Assembly (NCBI RefSeq): GCF_035982055.1
Contig: NZ_CP108427.1
Location: forward strand, 7,501,001-7,565,000
Source: Streptomyces sp. NBC_01288
GTDB lineage: Bacteria > Actinomycetota > Actinomycetes > Streptomycetales > Streptomycetaceae
DNA: 64,000 nt
Reading direction: 5' to 3'
In this document: piece after piece, positions 25,143-33,170 of the stretch
How the letters are laid out: every line of letters starts with the position of its first letter
How positions within the stretch are numbered: position 1 is the stretch's first letter
Notes under the pieces: model-generated
What the model was told of the DNA's origin: nothing
Seen by the model: the letters and a program-made list of their open reading frames with translations, nothing else
Database searches by the model: none
Position numbers and translations under genes: made by a program

Positions 25143-25194
25143 GGGGCGCGGGGCTGTGTCGATCTGCGGCTCCGCCGCGTGGGCGCGATCAGCC
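25143..25194 (+). repeat. dispersed 3' repeat, long form (copy B3)
   Basis: Identical to copy B2 over 52 bases except one C-to-T change in GCGCGATCAGCC. It lies between the lysR end copies and the 9-bp tandem array, and is downstream of the convergent PAP2 gene as well. Confidence 0.9.
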
Positions 25195-25252
25195 ACGACG
25201 GCGCGGCACTGGAACGACCGCAGATTCCGGCCCCGCGGCGAAGCCGCATATC

Positions 25253-25306
25253 CACGCAGCGCACGCATCCCACGCATCCCACGCAGCCCATGCAGGCCAC
25301 GCAGCC
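25253..25306. repeat. 9-bp tandem array downstream of the PAP2 gene
   Basis: Six contiguous nonamers of the CACGCATCC/CACGCAGCC type (25253-25306) end 20 bases before the PAP2 stop. They are followed by CGACGCACCCAGCGGAGCGC, a flank also seen at the 3' end of the gene at 48264. They are too short and uninterrupted to be a CRISPR array. Confidence 0.8.
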
Positions 25307-25326
25307 CGACGCACCCAGCGGAGCGC

Positions 25327-26196
25327 TCACGCCTTCGTGGGCAACCAGGCCCCGCCCGCCCCCCGCACCGCCACCGTCCTCGGCAAGGCATACGGAAACG
25401 CTCCGTACCAGAGCCGGGAGACCAGGAAGCCGAAGGTCAGGCAGAGCATGCCGCCCACCGCGTCGAGCCAGAAGTGGTTGGCCGTGGAGACGATGACCAG
25501 GAGGGTCAGGGCCGGGTAGAGGAGGCCCAGGATGCGGACCCAGGGGAGTTTCGCCAGGGTGAAGATCGTCAGGCCGCACCACAGGGACCAGCCGATGTGC
25601 ATGGACGGCATCGCGGCGTACTGGTTCGACACGTGTTTCAGGTCGCCCGACGCCATCGAACCCCAGGTCTGGTGGACCATGACGGTGTCGACGAAGTGGC
25701 CGCCGTTCATGAGGCGCGGCGGGGCCAGCGGGAAGAAGTAGTAGCCGACCAGGGCCACGGCCGTCGTCGCGAAGAGGACGAGGCGGGTCGCCGCGTACCG
25801 GCCCGGATGGCTGCGGAACAGCCACACCAGGACACCCAGCGTCACCACGAAGTGCAGTGTGGCGTAGTAGTAGTTCATGCCGACGATCAGCCAAGTCACC
25901 GAGTTCACGGCGTGGTTGACCGACTGCTCGACGGCGATGCCGAGATGGTGCTCGACGCGCCAGATCCAGTCGGCGTTCCGCAGCGCCTCGGTCTTCTGCT
26001 CCGGGACCGCGTTGCGGATCTGTGAGTACGTCCAGTAACTCACCGCGATCAGCAGGATCTCGAACCACAGCCGGGGCCGGCGCGGAGTCCGCAACCGGCG
26101 CAACCGCCGCAGAAAACCCTGCCCCGCGGCGTCCGCGACGGGGCTCGGAACGGCTTCTTCACGGCCTTCCAATGTCGTCACGGTGGTCTCACCCAT
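25327..26196 (-). CDS. PAP2-superfamily membrane enzyme (inositol phosphorylceramide synthase-like)
   Basis: 289 residues with about six membrane helices. The PAP2 catalytic triplet is present in its IPC-synthase/AUR1-like form: AAMPSMHIGW carries the first His and STANHFWLDAVGG the second His and the Asp. Such enzymes hydrolyse lipid phosphates or exchange head groups on phosphatidylinositol-type lipids, with the active site on the outer face. Actinobacterial members have also been implicated in glycolipid synthesis; the reaction here is not determined. The start is the ATG at 26196; a GTG two codons earlier is possible, and neither has a ribosome site. Confidence 0.85.
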   Translation of the reverse strand: MGETTVTTLEGREEAVPSPVADAAGQGFLRRLRRLRTPRRPRLWFEILLIAVSYWTYSQIRNAVPEQKTEALRNADWIWRVEHHLGIAVEQSVNHAVNSVTWLIVGMNYYYATLHFVVTLGVLVWLFRSHPGRYAATRLVLFATTAVALVGYYFFPLAPPRLMNGGHFVDTVMVHQTWGSMASGDLKHVSNQYAAMPSMHIGWSLWCGLTIFTLAKLPWVRILGLLYPALTLLVIVSTANHFWLDAVGGMLCLTFGFLVSRLWYGAFPYALPRTVAVRGAGGAWLPTKA

Positions 26197-26349
26197 AGAC
26201 ACGAAGTCTGCCAGAAAAGGCTTCCGCGACCGATCATCCCTTGGTCGGGTCCGGCTCGCATGTTCTACGACGAGAAGAGGCCTCGGACTACTACCAGCGC
26301 ACTGGACGCAGCCGCGTTTCCTCCCCCTTAGGGACGATTCGGGGAGGAG

Positions 26350-27432
26350 TCAGGGACGGTTCCGGTCCCCGGGCGCCGAAGCCGTGGACCCGCGCACCAC
26401 CAGTTCCGGCATGAACACGAACTCGCTGTGCGGGGCAGGCGTCCCGCCGATCTCCTCCAACAGCGTCCGCACGGCCGCCTGTCCCATCGCCGGCACCGGC
26501 TTGCGGATCGTCGTCAGCGGTGGATCGGTGAACGCGATCAGGGGGGAGTCGTCGAAACCGACCACGGAGACGTCCTTGGGGACATCGAGACCCCGCTGCC
26601 GCGCCGCCCGGATCGCACCGAGCGCCATCATGTCGCTCGCGCACACCACCGCCGTACAGTCGCGGTCGATCAGCGCGGCGGCCGCGGCCTGCCCGCCCTC
26701 CAGCGTGTACAGCGAGTGCTGCACGAGCCGGGTCTCCACGTCCTCGGCGGTCAGGGCCAGTTGGTCCTGCATCGTGCGGACGAAGCCCTCGATCTTGCGT
26801 TGTACGGGTACGAACCGCTTGGGGCCCAGCGCCAGCCCGATGCGGGTGTGCCCGAGCGAGACGAGGTGGGTGACGGCGAGGGTCATCGCCGCGCGGTCGT
26901 CGGGGGAGATGAACGGCGCCTGCACCTTCGGCGAGAACCCGTCCACGAGCACGAACGGCACGCCCTGCGCCCGGAGTTGCTCGTAGCGCTGCATGTCGGC
27001 GGAGGTGTCCGCGTGCAGTCCGGAGACGAAGATGATGCCCGCGACGCCGCGGTCGACGAGCATCTCGGTCAGCTCGTCCTCCGTGGAGCCGCCCGGGGTC
27101 TGGGTGGCGAGCACCGGTGTGTAGCCCTGCCGGGTCAGCGCCTGGCCGATGACCTGCGCCAGGGCGGGGAATATCGGGTTCTCCAACTCCGGTGTTATCA
27201 GGCCCACCAGGCCCTCGCTGCGCTGCCGCAGCCGTACCGGACGTTCGTAGCCGAGCACGTCGAGCGCGGCGAGGACGGACTGACGGGTGGTGGCGGCGAC
27301 GCCAGGCTTGCCGTTGAGGACGCGGCTGACGGTCGCTTCGCTCACCCCCGCCTGGGCGGCGATGTCGGCAAGCCGTGTGGTCACGGGAGTGGACTGTACC
27401 GGCCGTCGGCGCGCTGCGGGTTGCTGCGTCAT
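26350..27432 (-). CDS. malR: LacI-family maltose regulator
   Basis: 360 residues from the ATG at 27432 (GGGAT upstream). The LacI HTH starts near residue 18 (TRLADIAAQAGVSEATVSRV) with the hinge helix ending at RPVRLR; a sugar-binding domain follows (VGLITPELENPIF, VSVVGFDDSPLIAF). Divergent position to malEFG identifies it as MalR/Reg1, which in S. coelicolor and S. lividans represses maltose uptake and amylase genes. CTTGC/GCAAG half-sites cluster in the shared gap and recur before the amylase and pullulanase. The inducer is presumably maltose or a maltodextrin, known from the family, not seen here. Confidence 0.92.
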   Translation of the reverse strand: MTQQPAARRRPVQSTPVTTRLADIAAQAGVSEATVSRVLNGKPGVAATTRQSVLAALDVLGYERPVRLRQRSEGLVGLITPELENPIFPALAQVIGQALTRQGYTPVLATQTPGGSTEDELTEMLVDRGVAGIIFVSGLHADTSADMQRYEQLRAQGVPFVLVDGFSPKVQAPFISPDDRAAMTLAVTHLVSLGHTRIGLALGPKRFVPVQRKIEGFVRTMQDQLALTAEDVETRLVQHSLYTLEGGQAAAAALIDRDCTAVVCASDMMALGAIRAARQRGLDVPKDVSVVGFDDSPLIAFTDPPLTTIRKPVPAMGQAAVRTLLEEIGGTPAPHSEFVFMPELVVRGSTASAPGDRNRP

Positions 27433-27480
27433 CGCGATCCCTCGTGTTCTGGTCGGCTGCTGGTCGACGTACGGCATGCG

Positions 27481-27507
27481 GCAAGAGCTTGCAGAGTCTT
27501 GCACAAG
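27481..27507. promoter_or_regulatory. MalR operator pair proximal to malR
   Basis: GCAAG-AG-CTTGC (27481-27492) and CTTG-CA-CAAG (27498-27507) are inverted repeats, each with a 2-base centre, lying 49-75 bases before the malR ATG. The same half-sites occur near malE and before the secreted amylases, which marks them as likely MalR sites and suggests autoregulation. Confidence 0.65.
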
Positions 27508-27590
27508 TGTCCCCCTGCCCGCTCAGCCGCACCAGTGCTGGGTTTCGCGGGGGTCGAGGAGAGGTCACGGACGAGTAACTCTCGGGCCGT

Positions 27591-27630
27591 CTTGCAGTTT
27601 TTTGCAGCAAGGACTTTCGCCGGGCTTGCA
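27591..27630. promoter_or_regulatory. MalR operator proximal to malE
   Basis: CTTGCAG (27591-27597) and TTTGCAGCAAGG (27601-27612) combine direct and inverted CTTGC/GCAAG half-sites. A further GCTTGCA follows at about 27624-27630. The cluster is 117-156 bases before the malE ATG, where it could block the malE promoter. Confidence 0.65.
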
Positions 27631-27746
27631 TCGCTGTTACGTTCGGCGACGCCCGGCGGACGCAACGGCGCAGTCGGCAAGTCGACAGGGCGGCGGACGG
27701 GACCGCTGCCCTGCACCTCACGGGCTTTCACCCTCAAGGAGAACTC

Positions 27747-29021
27747 ATGCGGCGTGGCATAGCGGCCACCGCGCTGGTGGCGTCCATCGCCCTCGCGGCG
27801 ACGGCCTGCGGCGGCAGTGACAGTGGCAGCGGCAAGTCCGACGGGCCGGTCACCATCACCTGGTGGGACACCTCGAACGCCACCAATGAGGCACCCACGT
27901 ACAAGGCCTTGGTCGCCAAGTTCGAGGCGGCCAACAAGAACGTCAAGGTCAAGTACGTCAACGTGCCCTTCGACCAGGCGCAGAACAAGTTCGACACCGC
28001 CGCCGGCTCCAAGGGCGCCCCGGACGTGCTGCGTTCGGAGGTCGGCTGGACCCCCGCCTTCGCGAAGAAGGGCTACTTCCTGCCGCTGGACGGCACCGAA
28101 GCCCTCGCGGACCAGGCCAAGTTCAAGTCGAACCTGATCACGCAGGCCCAGTACGACGGCAAGACGTACGGCGTGCCGCTGGTCACCGACACCCTCGCGC
28201 TCGTCTACAACAAGGCCCTCTTCAAGCAGGCCGGCATCACCCAGGCGCCCACCACCTGGGACGAGTTGAAGACCGACGCGGCGACGATCAAGGCCAAGGC
28301 GAAGGTCGACGGCTACTGGGGCTCCACCCAGGCCTACTACGCGCAGACCTTCCTCTACGGCGAGGGCACCGACACCGTCGACGCCTCCGCGAAGAAGATC
28401 ACCGTGGACTCCGCCGCCGCGAAGAAGGCCTACGGCACCTGGCTGAGCCTCTTCTCCGGCACCGGCCTGCACAAGGCAGACACCACCGCGGACGCCTACG
28501 CCCACATCCAGGACGCGTTCGTCAACGGCAAGGTCGCCGCGATCATCCAGGGCCCCTGGGAGATCACGAACTTCTACAAGGGCTCGGCCTTCAAGGACAA
28601 GTCCAACCTCGGCATCGCCACGATCCCGGCCGGCTCCACCGGCAAGTCCGGCGCCCCGACCGGCGGTCACAACCTCTCGGTCTACGCCGGCTCGGACTCC
28701 GCGCACCAGAAGGCGGCCCTGAAGTTCGTCAACTTCATGACCTCCGCGGCCTCCCAGTCGACGATCGCGCTGAAGAACTCGACGCTGCCGACCCGCGACG
28801 ACGCCTACACCGCCGCCGTCAAGTCCGACCCGGGCATCGCCGGCTACCAGAGCGTGCTCGGCGCCGCCCAGCCGCGCCCGGCGCTCGCCGAATACAGCTC
28901 CCTGTGGGGCCCGTTGGACACCGAACTGCCCAAGGTCGCCGGTGGCAAGGAGTCCCTCGACAAGGGCCTGAGCAACGCCGAGCTGGCGATCGCCAAGCTG
29001 GTCCCGGACTTCAGCAAGTAG
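27747..29021 (+). CDS. malE: maltose/maltodextrin ABC transporter substrate-binding lipoprotein
   Basis: 424 residues. A lipoprotein signal peptide with Cys21 in LAATACGGSDSG anchors it outside the membrane. The fold is family-1 extracellular solute-binding, with VTITWWDTSN at the mature start and YGVPLVTDTLALVYNKALF, NGKVAAIIQGPWEI and TGGHNLSVYAGS typical of maltodextrin binders. The start has CAAGGAG 6 bases before ATG. It is first gene of malEFG and divergent from malR. As in other Streptomyces, the ATPase (MsiK type) is not encoded here and must be supplied from elsewhere. Confidence 0.95.
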   Translation: MRRGIAATALVASIALAATACGGSDSGSGKSDGPVTITWWDTSNATNEAPTYKALVAKFEAANKNVKVKYVNVPFDQAQNKFDTAAGSKGAPDVLRSEVGWTPAFAKKGYFLPLDGTEALADQAKFKSNLITQAQYDGKTYGVPLVTDTLALVYNKALFKQAGITQAPTTWDELKTDAATIKAKAKVDGYWGSTQAYYAQTFLYGEGTDTVDASAKKITVDSAAAKKAYGTWLSLFSGTGLHKADTTADAYAHIQDAFVNGKVAAIIQGPWEITNFYKGSAFKDKSNLGIATIPAGSTGKSGAPTGGHNLSVYAGSDSAHQKAALKFVNFMTSAASQSTIALKNSTLPTRDDAYTAAVKSDPGIAGYQSVLGAAQPRPALAEYSSLWGPLDTELPKVAGGKESLDKGLSNAELAIAKLVPDFSK

Positions 29022-29029
29022 CCCCGCAC

Positions 29030-29078
29030 GGCCGTCGGATCCGCCGGATCAGGAACTGGGGGGACGGATCCGACGGCC
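29030..29078 (+). promoter_or_regulatory. stem-loop between malE and malF
   Basis: GGCCGTCGGATCCG (29030-29043) and CGGATCCGACGGCC (29065-29078) form a perfect 14-bp stem 9 bases after the malE stop. Such intercistronic hairpins act as 3' stabilisers or partial terminators and keep the binding protein in excess over the permeases; that role is inferred from position. Confidence 0.75.
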
Positions 29079-29179
29079 ATCGGCACGCGCCGCCGTAGCC
29101 CGCGAACTTGCCGTAGCCCTCGAACTCGCCGTACCCGCTTGAACTTCCAGAAGGTCCTCCAGAAGGTGTCGAACGAACC

Positions 29180-30184
29180 ATGACAGTCGCCATCGACCGC
29201 GCGACCGGCAAGCGCCACGGTGACCGCGCCCCCCGACCCGGCCCCGGCAGCCGCCTCAAGTACGCCTACCAGAAGCACTGGTACGCGTACGCGATGATCA
29301 TCCCCGTGGTCGTCGTGCTCGGCGTCCTCGTGCTCTACCCGCTGGTGTACGGCCTCTACTTGACGCTCACCGACGCCGACAGCCTCAACACCGCGCGCAC
29401 GATCGGCGTCAACCACATCGACGCCACCTACAAGTTCATCGGGCTCGACAACTACAAGGACATCCTGTTCGGCCCGACGTCGTACGACCGCTTCTGGTCG
29501 CACTTCATCTGGACGATCGTCTGGACCGGGCTCTGCGTAGCCCTCCACTACACGGTGGGCCTCTCCCTGGCGCTCCTGCTCAACCAGAAGCTGCGCGCCC
29601 GCACCCTGTACCGCCTGATCCTGATCCTGCCGTGGGCCGTCCCCACCTTCGTCACGGTCTTCGGCTGGCGCTTCATGCTCGCCGACGGCGGCATCATCAA
29701 CTCCGCGCTGCACAGCCTGCATCTGCCCCAACCCGACTGGCTGGAGAGCACGTTCTGGCAGCGGTTCGCCGCGATCATGGTCAACACCTGGTGCGGTGTG
29801 CCGTTCATGATGGTCTCGCTGCTCGGCGGCCTCCAGTCCATCGACGCCTCGCTCTACGAGGCCGCCGAGATGGACGGCGCGAGCCCCTGGCAGCGCTTCC
29901 GCTACGTCACTCTCCCGGGCCTGAGGTCGGTCAGTTCCACCGTCGTCCTGCTCGGTGTGATCTGGACCTTCAACCAATTCGCCGTGATCTTCCTGCTGTT
30001 CGGCAACACCGCGCCCGACGCCCAGATCCTGGTCACCTGGTCGTACTTCCTCGGCTTCGGCCAACAGCCGCGCGAATTCGCCCAGTCGGCCGCCTACGGC
30101 ATCCTGCTGCTGGCCATCCTGATCGTCTTCACCTCCTTCTACCGCCGCTGGCTGAACCGCAATGACCAACAGCTCGCGATCTGA
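29180..30184 (+). CDS. malF: maltose/maltodextrin ABC transporter permease MalF
   Basis: 334 residues with six membrane helices; the first is YAMIIPVVVVLGVLVLYPLV near residue 35. The cytoplasmic EAA loop, contact for the ATPase, is clear: EAAEMDGASPWQRFRYVTLP near residue 228. It pairs with MalG to form the channel. It follows malE after the stem-loop and precedes malG by 13 bases, so it is part of the same operon. Confidence 0.94.
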   Translation: MTVAIDRATGKRHGDRAPRPGPGSRLKYAYQKHWYAYAMIIPVVVVLGVLVLYPLVYGLYLTLTDADSLNTARTIGVNHIDATYKFIGLDNYKDILFGPTSYDRFWSHFIWTIVWTGLCVALHYTVGLSLALLLNQKLRARTLYRLILILPWAVPTFVTVFGWRFMLADGGIINSALHSLHLPQPDWLESTFWQRFAAIMVNTWCGVPFMMVSLLGGLQSIDASLYEAAEMDGASPWQRFRYVTLPGLRSVSSTVVLLGVIWTFNQFAVIFLLFGNTAPDAQILVTWSYFLGFGQQPREFAQSAAYGILLLAILIVFTSFYRRWLNRNDQQLAI

Positions 30185-30197
30185 GGCAGGAGTCCCC

Positions 30198-31061
30198 ATG
30201 AGCACCACGACACCCGAACGGACCCGCCGCCGGGGCGAGTTGAGCCGCGCCGGCACTCTCGGCTCGCACGGCATCCTGATCGTCGCGAGCCTGATCGCGC
30301 TGTTCCCGATCGCCTGGCTGGTCTTCCTCTCCCTCGGCCCGGACTCGGACGACTATCTCCACCCGGCCGGCATCTGGAAGAAGATGACGTTCGACAACTA
30401 CTCGTTCGTCCTCCAACACACCGGATTCTTCGACTGGTTGAAGAGCTCGCTGATCGTCTCGCTCGGCACCACGGTCATCGGCGTGACCATCGCCGCGAGC
30501 ACCGGCTACGCGGTTTCGCGCATGCGCTTCCCCGGCTACCGGAAGTTCATGTGGGTGCTGCTGGTCACCCAGATGTTCCCGATAGCGGTACTCATCGTGC
30601 CGATGTACCAGATTCTGGCCGACCTACAGCTCATCGACAGCTACCTTGGTCTCATCCTCGTCTACTGCTCGACCGCCGTGCCCTACTGCGCCTGGCTGCT
30701 CAAGGGCTACTTCGACACGATCCCGTTCGAGATCGACGAGGCCGGACGCGTCGACGGGCTGAACCCCTTCGGCACGTTCCTGCGACTGATCCTGCCGCTC
30801 GCCAAGCCGGGCCTGGCGGTCGCCGCGTTCTACAGCTTCCTCACGGCCTTCGGCGAGGTCGCGTTCGCCTCGACGTTCATGCTGTCCGACACGAAGTACA
30901 CGTTCGCGGTCGGGTTGCAGACGTTCGTGAGCGAGCACGACGCGCAACGCAACCTGATGGCTGCGACGGCGGTGTTGATCGCGATACCGGTCGCCGCGTT
31001 CTTCTACCTAGTGCAGAAGAACCTGGTCACCGGGCTTACCGCGGGTGGCACGAAGGGCTAG
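30198..31061 (+). CDS. malG: maltose/maltodextrin ABC transporter permease MalG
   Basis: 287 residues from the ATG at 30198, with AGGCAGGAG upstream. Six membrane helices and the EAA loop DEAGRVDGLNPFGTFLRLIL near residue 185 are visible. The loop reads DEAGR where MalF has EAAEM, normal for the pair. It completes the importer with MalE and MalF. The operon is closed 66 bases later by the hairpin at 31127-31147. Confidence 0.94.
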   Translation: MSTTTPERTRRRGELSRAGTLGSHGILIVASLIALFPIAWLVFLSLGPDSDDYLHPAGIWKKMTFDNYSFVLQHTGFFDWLKSSLIVSLGTTVIGVTIAASTGYAVSRMRFPGYRKFMWVLLVTQMFPIAVLIVPMYQILADLQLIDSYLGLILVYCSTAVPYCAWLLKGYFDTIPFEIDEAGRVDGLNPFGTFLRLILPLAKPGLAVAAFYSFLTAFGEVAFASTFMLSDTKYTFAVGLQTFVSEHDAQRNLMAATAVLIAIPVAAFFYLVQKNLVTGLTAGGTKG

Positions 31062-31092
31062 AAAATCCGGTTTCGTTGTTGTCCGCGGGTGC

Positions 31093-31124
31093 GTGGGGGC
31101 TGGTCGCGCAGTTCCCCGCGCCCC
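31093..31124 (-). repeat. dispersed 3' repeat, short form (copy C)
   Basis: The plus strand reads GTGGGGGCTGGTCGCGCAG then TTCCCCGCGCCCC. It starts 31 bases after the malG stop and is followed by a separate perfect hairpin. It matches copy A apart from one base. Confidence 0.88.
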
Positions 31125-31126
31125 TT

Positions 31127-31147
31127 TTGGGGGGCACTGCCCCCCAA
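31127..31147 (+). terminator. terminator of malEFG
   Basis: TTGGGGGGC (31127-31135), loop ACT, GCCCCCCAA (31139-31147): a perfect 9-bp hairpin directly after repeat copy C. The two together probably end the malEFG transcript, so aglA would need its own promoter or read-through. Confidence 0.8.
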
Positions 31148-31257
31148 GCCCCCCTGATACCCGGGGCGGCCGTGGTGGTCATCCGACCCCGCTATCACCG
31201 CGGTCGCCTCGTCACCAACTCCCCATGACCGAAAACCAGTTACGCATCAAGGACGCC

Positions 31258-32991
31258 ATGAGCCAGCAGCAGTCCGCCGCACCGGCCCCCGCCACCGTCA
31301 CCATCAACCGTCACCGCGACTGGTGGCGGGACGCGGTGATCTACCAGGTCTACCCCCGCAGCTTCGCCGACAGCAACGGCGACGGCATGGGCGACCTGGA
31401 GGGCGTCCGCGCCCGGCTTCCGTATCTGCGGGACCTCGGGATCGACGCCGTCTGGCTCAGCCCGTTCTACGCCTCCCCGCAGGCGGACGCCGGCTACGAC
31501 GTCGCCGACTACCGTGCCGTGGACCCGATGTTCGGGAACCTGCTCGACGCCGACGCGCTGATCCGGGACGCCCACGGGCTCGGCCTGCGCATCATCGTCG
31601 ACCTCGTCCCGAACCACTCCTCGGACCAACACGAGTGGTTCAAGCGGGCGTTGAGGGAAGGCCCCGGTTCGCCGCTGCGGGAGCGCTACCACTTCCGCCC
31701 CGGCAAGGGCGAGCACGGCGAACTCCCGCCCAACGACTGGGAGTCCATCTTCGGCGGCCCGGCCTGGACCCGGGTCACCGAACCCGACGGCTCGGCGGGG
31801 GAGTGGTACCTGCACCTCTTCGCCCCCGAGCAGCCCGACTTCAACTGGGAACACCCGGCGGTGGGCGACGAGTTCCGCTCGATCCTCCGCTTCTGGCTGG
31901 ACATCGGAGTCGACGGCTTCCGCATCGACGTGGCCCACGGTCTCGTGAAGGCGGAGGGGCTGCCCGACCTCGGCTCGCACGAGCAACTCAAGCTGCTGGG
32001 CAACGATGTCATGCCGTTCTTCGACCAGGACGGCGTGCACGACGTCTACCGCCAGTGGCGCACGGTCCTCGACGAGTACGCGGGAAATATGTTGGGGCCC
32101 GAAGGGCCTTCCTTGGAAGGGCGGGGGCGGGAGACGGGCGGGCGCATCTTCGTGGCCGAGGCGTGGACCCCGACCGTCGAGCGGACGGCGAACTACGTCC
32201 GCCCGGACGAACTCCACCAGGCCTTCAACTTCCAGTACCTGTCGACGGATTGGGACGCGGCGGAACTCCGTACGGTCATCGACCGCACCCTGGAGGCCAT
32301 GCGCCCGGTAGGCGCCCCCGCCACCTGGGTCCTCTCCAACCACGACGTCACCCGGCACGCCACCCGCTTCGCCAACCCGCCCGGCCTCGGCACCCAGATC
32401 CGCCTGGCGGGCGACCGGGAACTGGGCCTGCGCCGAGCCCGCGCGGCATCGCTCCTGATGCTGGCGCTGCCCGGCTCGGCGTACGTCTACCAGGGCGAGG
32501 AACTCGGCCTGCCCGACGTCGTCGACCTCCCGGACGAAGTCCGCCAGGACCCCGCGTACTTCAGGGGCGCGGGCCAGGACGGCTTCCGGGACGGGTGCCG
32601 GGTGCCGATCCCGTGGACGCGTGACGGATCGTCGTACGGCTTCGGAGACGGCGGGAGTTGGCTTCCGCAGCCGGACGGCTGGGGCGAGTTGAGCATCGAG
32701 GCGCAGACCGGGACGGCCGGTTCGACGCTGGAGCTGTACCGGGCCGCGCTCGCCGCCCGCCGCACCCAGCCCGACCTCGGCGCGGGTGACTCGGTGGACT
32801 GGCTGCGGGCGCCCGAGGGTGTACTCGCCTTCCGGCGTGGGGAGTTCGTGTGTGTCGCGAACACGAGCGGGGAGTCGGTGACGACATCGGCGTACGGTCG
32901 TCTCCTGCTGGCGAGCGGTGAGGTGACCGAGGTGGCAGGCGAGGCGAAGCTGCCGGCCGACACGACGGTCTGGTGGACCACCACTCCGTAA
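31258..32991 (+). CDS. aglA: intracellular GH13 alpha-glucosidase (oligo-1,6/maltodextrin glucosidase type)
   Basis: 577 residues without signal peptide. GH13 regions are intact: DLVPNHSSDQHEW (region I), Asp224 in DGFRIDVAH (nucleophile), Glu301 in VAEAW (acid/base) and Asp363 in SNHDVTRH. It starts WWRDAVIYQVYPRSFADSNGDG, the alpha-glucosidase/oligo-glucosidase signature. It should release glucose from imported maltodextrins. I use the ATG at 31258 (CAAGGA upstream) over the one at 31225, which has no ribosome site. Position after malEFG is that of AglA in other streptomycetes; the symbol rests on this and on the family. Confidence 0.9.
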   Translation: MSQQQSAAPAPATVTINRHRDWWRDAVIYQVYPRSFADSNGDGMGDLEGVRARLPYLRDLGIDAVWLSPFYASPQADAGYDVADYRAVDPMFGNLLDADALIRDAHGLGLRIIVDLVPNHSSDQHEWFKRALREGPGSPLRERYHFRPGKGEHGELPPNDWESIFGGPAWTRVTEPDGSAGEWYLHLFAPEQPDFNWEHPAVGDEFRSILRFWLDIGVDGFRIDVAHGLVKAEGLPDLGSHEQLKLLGNDVMPFFDQDGVHDVYRQWRTVLDEYAGNMLGPEGPSLEGRGRETGGRIFVAEAWTPTVERTANYVRPDELHQAFNFQYLSTDWDAAELRTVIDRTLEAMRPVGAPATWVLSNHDVTRHATRFANPPGLGTQIRLAGDRELGLRRARAASLLMLALPGSAYVYQGEELGLPDVVDLPDEVRQDPAYFRGAGQDGFRDGCRVPIPWTRDGSSYGFGDGGSWLPQPDGWGELSIEAQTGTAGSTLELYRAALAARRTQPDLGAGDSVDWLRAPEGVLAFRRGEFVCVANTSGESVTTSAYGRLLLASGEVTEVAGEAKLPADTTVWWTTTP

Positions 32992-33043
32992 CCACCACTC
33001 TGTAGCCCATAGCTCCGCAACTTCCGCTCCGCCACGGGAAGTT

Positions 33044-33137
33044 CTTGCAGCAACTTCACACGGCCCGCTGCCCTTTTGGGCGGCGGGCCTCTAACATCTG
33101 GGCGACTGCAAGGTTTCCACGGTGTTTCAGCAAGAAC
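33044..33137. promoter_or_regulatory. MalR-type sites before the alpha-amylase
   Basis: CTTGCAGCAA (33044-33053) is an almost symmetric copy of the half-site pair found upstream of malE. CTGCAAGG near 33107 and CAGCAAGAAC near 33128-33137 add half-sites just before the ribosome site. Conserved repeats of this type before Streptomyces amylase genes are known targets of Reg1/MalR. Confidence 0.6.
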
Positions 33138-33170
33138 TGTCAAGAACCTTCAACGGAGAAGGAACCCCGC

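Larger units (their letters stand above)
24903..25217 (+). repeat. partial tandem duplications of the lysR 3' end joined to the dispersed repeat
   Basis: After the lysR stop the sequence repeats parts of the gene end. A degenerate repeat (24903-24938) runs into CAGCCGGTCCTGCGGGGCGCGGCAGCGCCCTA (24940-24970, given here only as landmarks). A longer copy at 25067-25140 re-encodes IHAAVRETAPPQPALRDAAAP of the LysR tail. Blocks 24961-25047 and 25131-25217 are nearly identical with an exact 170-bp period. Each gene-end piece abuts a copy of the long-form dispersed repeat. This is direct evidence of unequal recombination or slippage anchored in the repeat. No gene is supported here. Confidence 0.9.

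Noticed and set aside
25253..25306. CRISPR array
   Set aside because: Contiguous 9-bp units without spacers of regular length and no cas genes nearby; it is a simple tandem repeat.
24917..25519. 200-residue plus-strand ORF after lysR
   Set aside because: It is assembled from duplicated lysR tail segments, the dispersed repeat, the 9-bp array and the antisense of the PAP2 gene; no ribosome site.
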